DNA from: Diplonema papillatum
Taxonomy: Eukaryota > Euglenozoa > Diplonemea > Diplonemida > Diplonemidae
DNA: 64,000 nt
Assembly (NCBI GenBank): GCA_030068145.1
Contig: JAPJBO010000062.1
Span: 372,001-436,000 of the forward strand
Direction of reading: 5' to 3'
Below the pieces are notes generated by a model that saw only the letters and a list, made by a program, of their open reading frames with translations, made no database searches and was not told the DNA's origin. The translations under genes were made by a program, and so were the position numbers. Every line of letters begins with the position of its first letter. Positions within the stretch are counted from its first letter, which is position 1. Positions 60,003-64,000 of the stretch are shown piece by piece.

Positions 60003-62370
60003 GGGGCCCTCCCGAGCAGTTTTGTGACACGCGGCGGCGGGCGGTCGGATTGGTATTCGCCGGGAAGAAACACGACATTTCGGCGACGGGGGGTTTCCTC
60101 TTCGCACCCCCCTCACAGCGCAACGAGAGCCCCATAGCATTGAGAAATGCTGGCGGGTTAGCGTGTGTTTATTGACAGGCTAAGAGTGCTCGTTGTCATC
60201 GTGTGTGAGCGCTACAACTTTTCTTTTTTCGAGCTGGCGCAAGGCGCAAGGGCTTCTGGTAGACTACCTGGATACAGCCGTAGGTTGGCGTTTTCATGGT
60301 ACATGGGATGCGGGTGACTGGTAGGACAGCATCTACTGGTGCTGGTATCAAAAGCTAGCTGATGGAAGCTGAAGTGCCCTCAAGGAGACGGATCCCCGTG
60401 GAAGTGGGTGGCTGGTACACAGGTCACTAAACACTTGACCGAGCGCGCTGACATCCGCATCCGGCGGCTTTTCTAGTGGTGGGCAGTGAAAGACGGGAGG
60501 CGGGGGGGGTTCGGTTCCGGAGAGCGGAACGTGGGAGCCGCTGCCGCATCTAAAGATAGCGGCAGGCACGCAATAGCAACGCTCAGCGAAGAGAACTGGC
60601 CCGCTCGAAGCGCGAAGGGGGGGGGGGGTGGAGAAGGTGAACGGTGGCAGGGGTTCCTCTGGAGGGCTGGGTGCCGATGAAACGACACAAGTGCCCTGCC
60701 AACATGTGTCCGGAACGTGCCAGGGTCGGTCAGGTTTTAGAGTTCAAGCTTGCTTTGAGATTTCGGGATTTTTAGGGTCTCCGCGTGCACACTTTCATTA
60801 TGAGTCATGGCTAGCCCTGTCCGGGACTGTTTGTGACCGACATGGCTAGCCATCACCGTACATTGCTTCTTTTCGTTTAGAGTTGGAAGATATACGCTTG
60901 ACACTTGTTTGTTGCGGCTCGGCAAACGTGGCGTCGCACTGTTGGGTGTGGATGCGTGCAACCACAGGCGAAAGCTTCCTGGATGAACAAGCTGCTCCGC
61001 AGGCGGCGTGACTCGCCTGCGCCTTCACTGTGAGCCAGCACTTCCACCTGTGACGCTTCCGTACTGCCGCCCTGCAACAGTTGCGGCTAACGCCGTCGGG
61101 TTCATCCCCCCTACTGACAGACTGTACCGTCAAAGTCTTGACGGTTTGGATTGCAGAATCTGCGGCGATGGTTTTTGCTGTGTTCACTTCAGGTTACTAC
61201 CTTTTCGTGCGCCGAATAGCGTTTCCGGCGCTTGCACTCATTCTCAACATCGTCTTCACGCGGTCGTTTCTTGTGTCCGTTCTCTTCTGTTGGTGGTGTG
61301 CACATGTTCACACTTCTTCAACCGCAGTCGCACACAAGAGTCGCTTGCTGCGGAATCAAGTGGATCGGGTACGTAGGGGGGCGTGAGAGCGACATCAAAA
61401 CAAGGGGGGTCGCAGCCCCCCTCCCCAGTGTGTGACCGCACGACAGCTGCGGAATACTGAGGGCTCAGACAAGACTATCGCCGGCAGCTAGTTCGAAAGG
61501 CGCATTCTGCTCGAGCTGGTTCGATGAACGGAAAACCATCCGGGGGGACGTCGGGAAAGCGAAACGCACCACGACAACCTACTTACTCACTCTAGGTGCG
61601 CCATGCAAAAATGAGACACACAAGAAAAAAGACCAGACAAAAAAGAAATAGAACACGGATATAACGACGGAAAAAAGCACAAAGACCAAATTTAAAGGCA
61701 GAAAAACAAAACATATCAGCAGAATTCGCGGCAAAGTACACCCCCCCCCGGAAATACCTTCGCCTGTGGGGGGTTTCGCGGCCGTTGGGTGCTGACCCAG
61801 GGAAGTGCCACGTGGCCCCTTCGCATGGAACCTCCGCACGCGAGCCTTTTGTGTGGACACCAGTGTGCGCGCGATCAGCCGGCTTGCCGGCTGATTATAT
61901 TTCGAGCCCTTTTTTTTACCGGCAGACTCGCACAAAATCAGCCGATTTTCAACAGTGTAAGCTTCGGCTATGCCGCCCACGGAGCGGAATCAGCTCGACA
62001 CACGCAAGATGTTGTCGTAAAACGTTTCTGATCGGCAGAGGCTGATTATCAGCCGGTCATTTTTTTCAAGAATTTTCTTTCCGGCTGAAATCAGCCGCTT
62101 TTTTTCCTTTGCGCGAACACTGGTGCACACTAGCGGAACTCACCTGCTTTGGTAAGTTTCATCTAGTACGCTGCTACTACAATGTGTTAGTACCAACAGT
62201 GCGCTGCTAACACAAAGAAATCCTGCCCTGTGGGTTAGTTCGCGAACTTCGGGCTGGGGATGGCGCCAGCGGGGGTGCATCAGACATTTCTGACAGCGAG
62301 TTACAAAATACGGGCGATGACACTGGCAGCGGCGACGAGCCTACGTACACCATGCCCATGGGTGCCAGAC
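60003..62370. other. Gene-free stretch
   Basis: At 61880-62095 the motif ATCAGCCG and its complement occur several times. A Rep-F segment lies at 62125-62220. No gene seen. Confidence 0.5.
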
Positions 62371-62375
62371 GGGGG

Positions 62376-62555
62376 TGAGCCGGTCCATCCCCTCTTGTTA
62401 GACCGTGATAGACCGAAGAATACAGCACCGGACAATTCGATGCAGCTCTAGGGACTAGGGATGGACCTGATAGACCGTGGTGGACCGTGATTCATTGTGA
62501 TAAACAGCGGCAGGCACTTCGATGCAGTATCAAGAGATAGGGACGGAGCGGCTCA
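62376..62555 (-). mobile_element. MITE derived from the SWIM transposon
   Basis: 180 bp from TGAGCCGGTCCATCCC to GAGCGGCTCA. Flanks are GGGGG and AGGGG, an imperfect duplication in a G-run. The join CAATTCGATGCAGCTCTAGG shows where the coding part was lost. Confidence 0.75.
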
Positions 62556-62560
62556 AGGGG

Positions 62561-64000
62561 GGAAAAACTTCCTAACTAGGACACTGCCTCTCATGCAGAG
62601 GGGGGGGTCACTTGGCCGCCAACGTTACTGATAAAAAAAGGCGTAGAAAGCGAGACGTCTTTTTCGTGGTTTTGCATGCGGTTCTTTCGATGGGGGGGGT
62701 GGAGGTGAGGAAGGGCGTGGGGGGCAGCGTTGCGAATCGTCAGGACACGTGAACCTTTGAACCCCGGATACGAACACAACCGCTAGAGTCGCTCTTCCGC
62801 CAGTGCCACCGGCAAGCTGGCATTGGAGTCTGATGGCAGGTAAAAATCCGACCAATGGCACGTTGTCATGAGGCTACTACGAGGCAAGTAAACGCGTTTT
62901 CCATCTGTTTCTTCCAAAACATGGCAACGAAAACGGAAGCGTCTCCTTAGTTCCGCACTTCCAGGTGCACCCTGCAGCAGCTGGGTTCCTTGCTAAGGAA
63001 ACGCCGTTTCCTTGAAGGTATGGAAACAGCAACGGGAAACGTTTTTCGTTTACCAGCACCGTAGTGCGAGAATGAAAATGGTCTCGCTCGTCCAGGCAGA
63101 GAGGGAGGGCCTCTTCAGAAGCCGTGCGGGGCACGTTTGCATATCGCACGGCGCCCTCAAAAGCAGACTCCCTTGCACTGCCTGGAAAGCGCTCCGGGCG
63201 CTGCTTCTCGGGTTCACGCATCCTTTTCGTTCGAATCAATATTCGGACATACGGAATGCGCATCCGGAATTCAGGATGCGTCTGCGTATCCGAGCAACAC
63301 ATGGGCGAGAGCGAAGGGGGCGGGGGGAATGGAGGGTTCTGTCGCACCGTAATGCGGGATACAACGAGCAACATGCTTCGCATCGCTATTTCTTCTTCTT
63401 CTGCTTCTTCTTCCCCCCCCCCCCTTCCCCCAGCACTGTGGAAGCAGAAGTTACTGAACAGCTATCCCTTATGTTGTTGCTGTGTCGCCTATGCTGCTGT
63501 TCGGCGCGTCATGTCAATACAAGCCTGGAATCGTTTCTCGCAGTGCTCTCGGGTTCGTTTCCAGTTCTCAGCAAAACAATCCGTATTTCGGGCGATTTGG
63601 TACTGAACGATGCGCAACTACAGAACAATTCTCTTGTTTGGTAGGCCTCGTGGGTCGTTGTCCAGTCAGGAAGCGAGGACTGGGGCGGCGCTGCCGAGCT
63701 CTGGGGGAAGATGTCAAGCGTGGGCAGGCGTATGCCTGTCCGGTGGCTCATCTTGCCGAGAGTGAGGCGACCTCTACCGTACGGGGGGAAGATCCGCTTT
63801 CGCGACGCTGCGGTGCTGAAAAGCACGATTCGGGCACCTCCTGCGTATTCTTTGGGAACACCGGAAGGCACTGCCCCGTCGTATCCGACGCAGGACCATC
63901 GTACACCACGCATCACCAGGCTGTACGCGCATCCTACGCGCACAGGCGCGCATGACGACCACACGGTGCACTAGTCAAGGAATATTTTGACTTTGACCAG
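62561..64000. other. Gene-free stretch
   Basis: Only unconvincing short frames. Confidence 0.5.

Overview
This is a repeat-rich eukaryotic nuclear window. The best guess is a euglenozoan, most likely a diplonemid. Four things point there. The 5' end of an SSU rRNA at 11344 has the euglenozoan-looking start (TTGTTTCAAGGATTAAGCC). Every host gene I can support lies on the minus strand, as in long polycistronic arrays. The few introns share a GTRTG donor. The fumarate reductase is the soluble, cytochrome b5-bearing kind known from kinetoplastids. The genus is inference; I did not find a spliced-leader gene.

Host genes, read 5' to 3' along the minus strand, are: a bacterial-looking FolD (methylene-tetrahydrofolate dehydrogenase/cyclohydrolase, two exons, 57991-55627); an ankyrin-repeat protein (49126-47444); a small three-exon FYVE zinc-finger protein (45337-44314); a six-module repeat protein resembling Mind-bomb/KEG SH3-like repeats (40678-38804); a three-exon gene of 1098 codons fusing ERO1, fumarate reductase and cytochrome b5 (33970-28068); a basic low-complexity protein (22698-22009); a partial multi-exon basic gene (17693-14979); a CID plus Tudor-like protein (12887-12057); and a type II membrane protein (6559-4838). 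Genes are 4-7 kb apart and nearly everything between them is repeat.

The main discovery is the ERO1-fumarate reductase-cytochrome b5 fusion. ERO1 makes disulfides in the ER and normally passes electrons to oxygen. In yeast, soluble fumarate reductase (Osm1) can take electrons from Ero1 without oxygen. Here both enzymes and a haem domain sit in one reading frame behind a signal peptide, which suggests a built-in oxygen-independent route from protein thiols to fumarate.

The mobile DNA includes a 5'-truncated LINE with a zf-RVT knuckle and a Cys/Gly-rich tail inside an inverted duplication (49.6-54.1 kb), a mosaic retroposon nested in a small hairpin element with 10-bp target duplications (46021-47241), a SWIM-domain transposon fragment with three internally deleted MITE derivatives and 5-bp target duplications, a 1.7-kb foldback element inside an intron of the fusion gene, several SINE-like families, large hairpins and minisatellites, and scrambled SSU rDNA pieces. 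Several SINE-like repeats end within a few bases of 3' splice sites.
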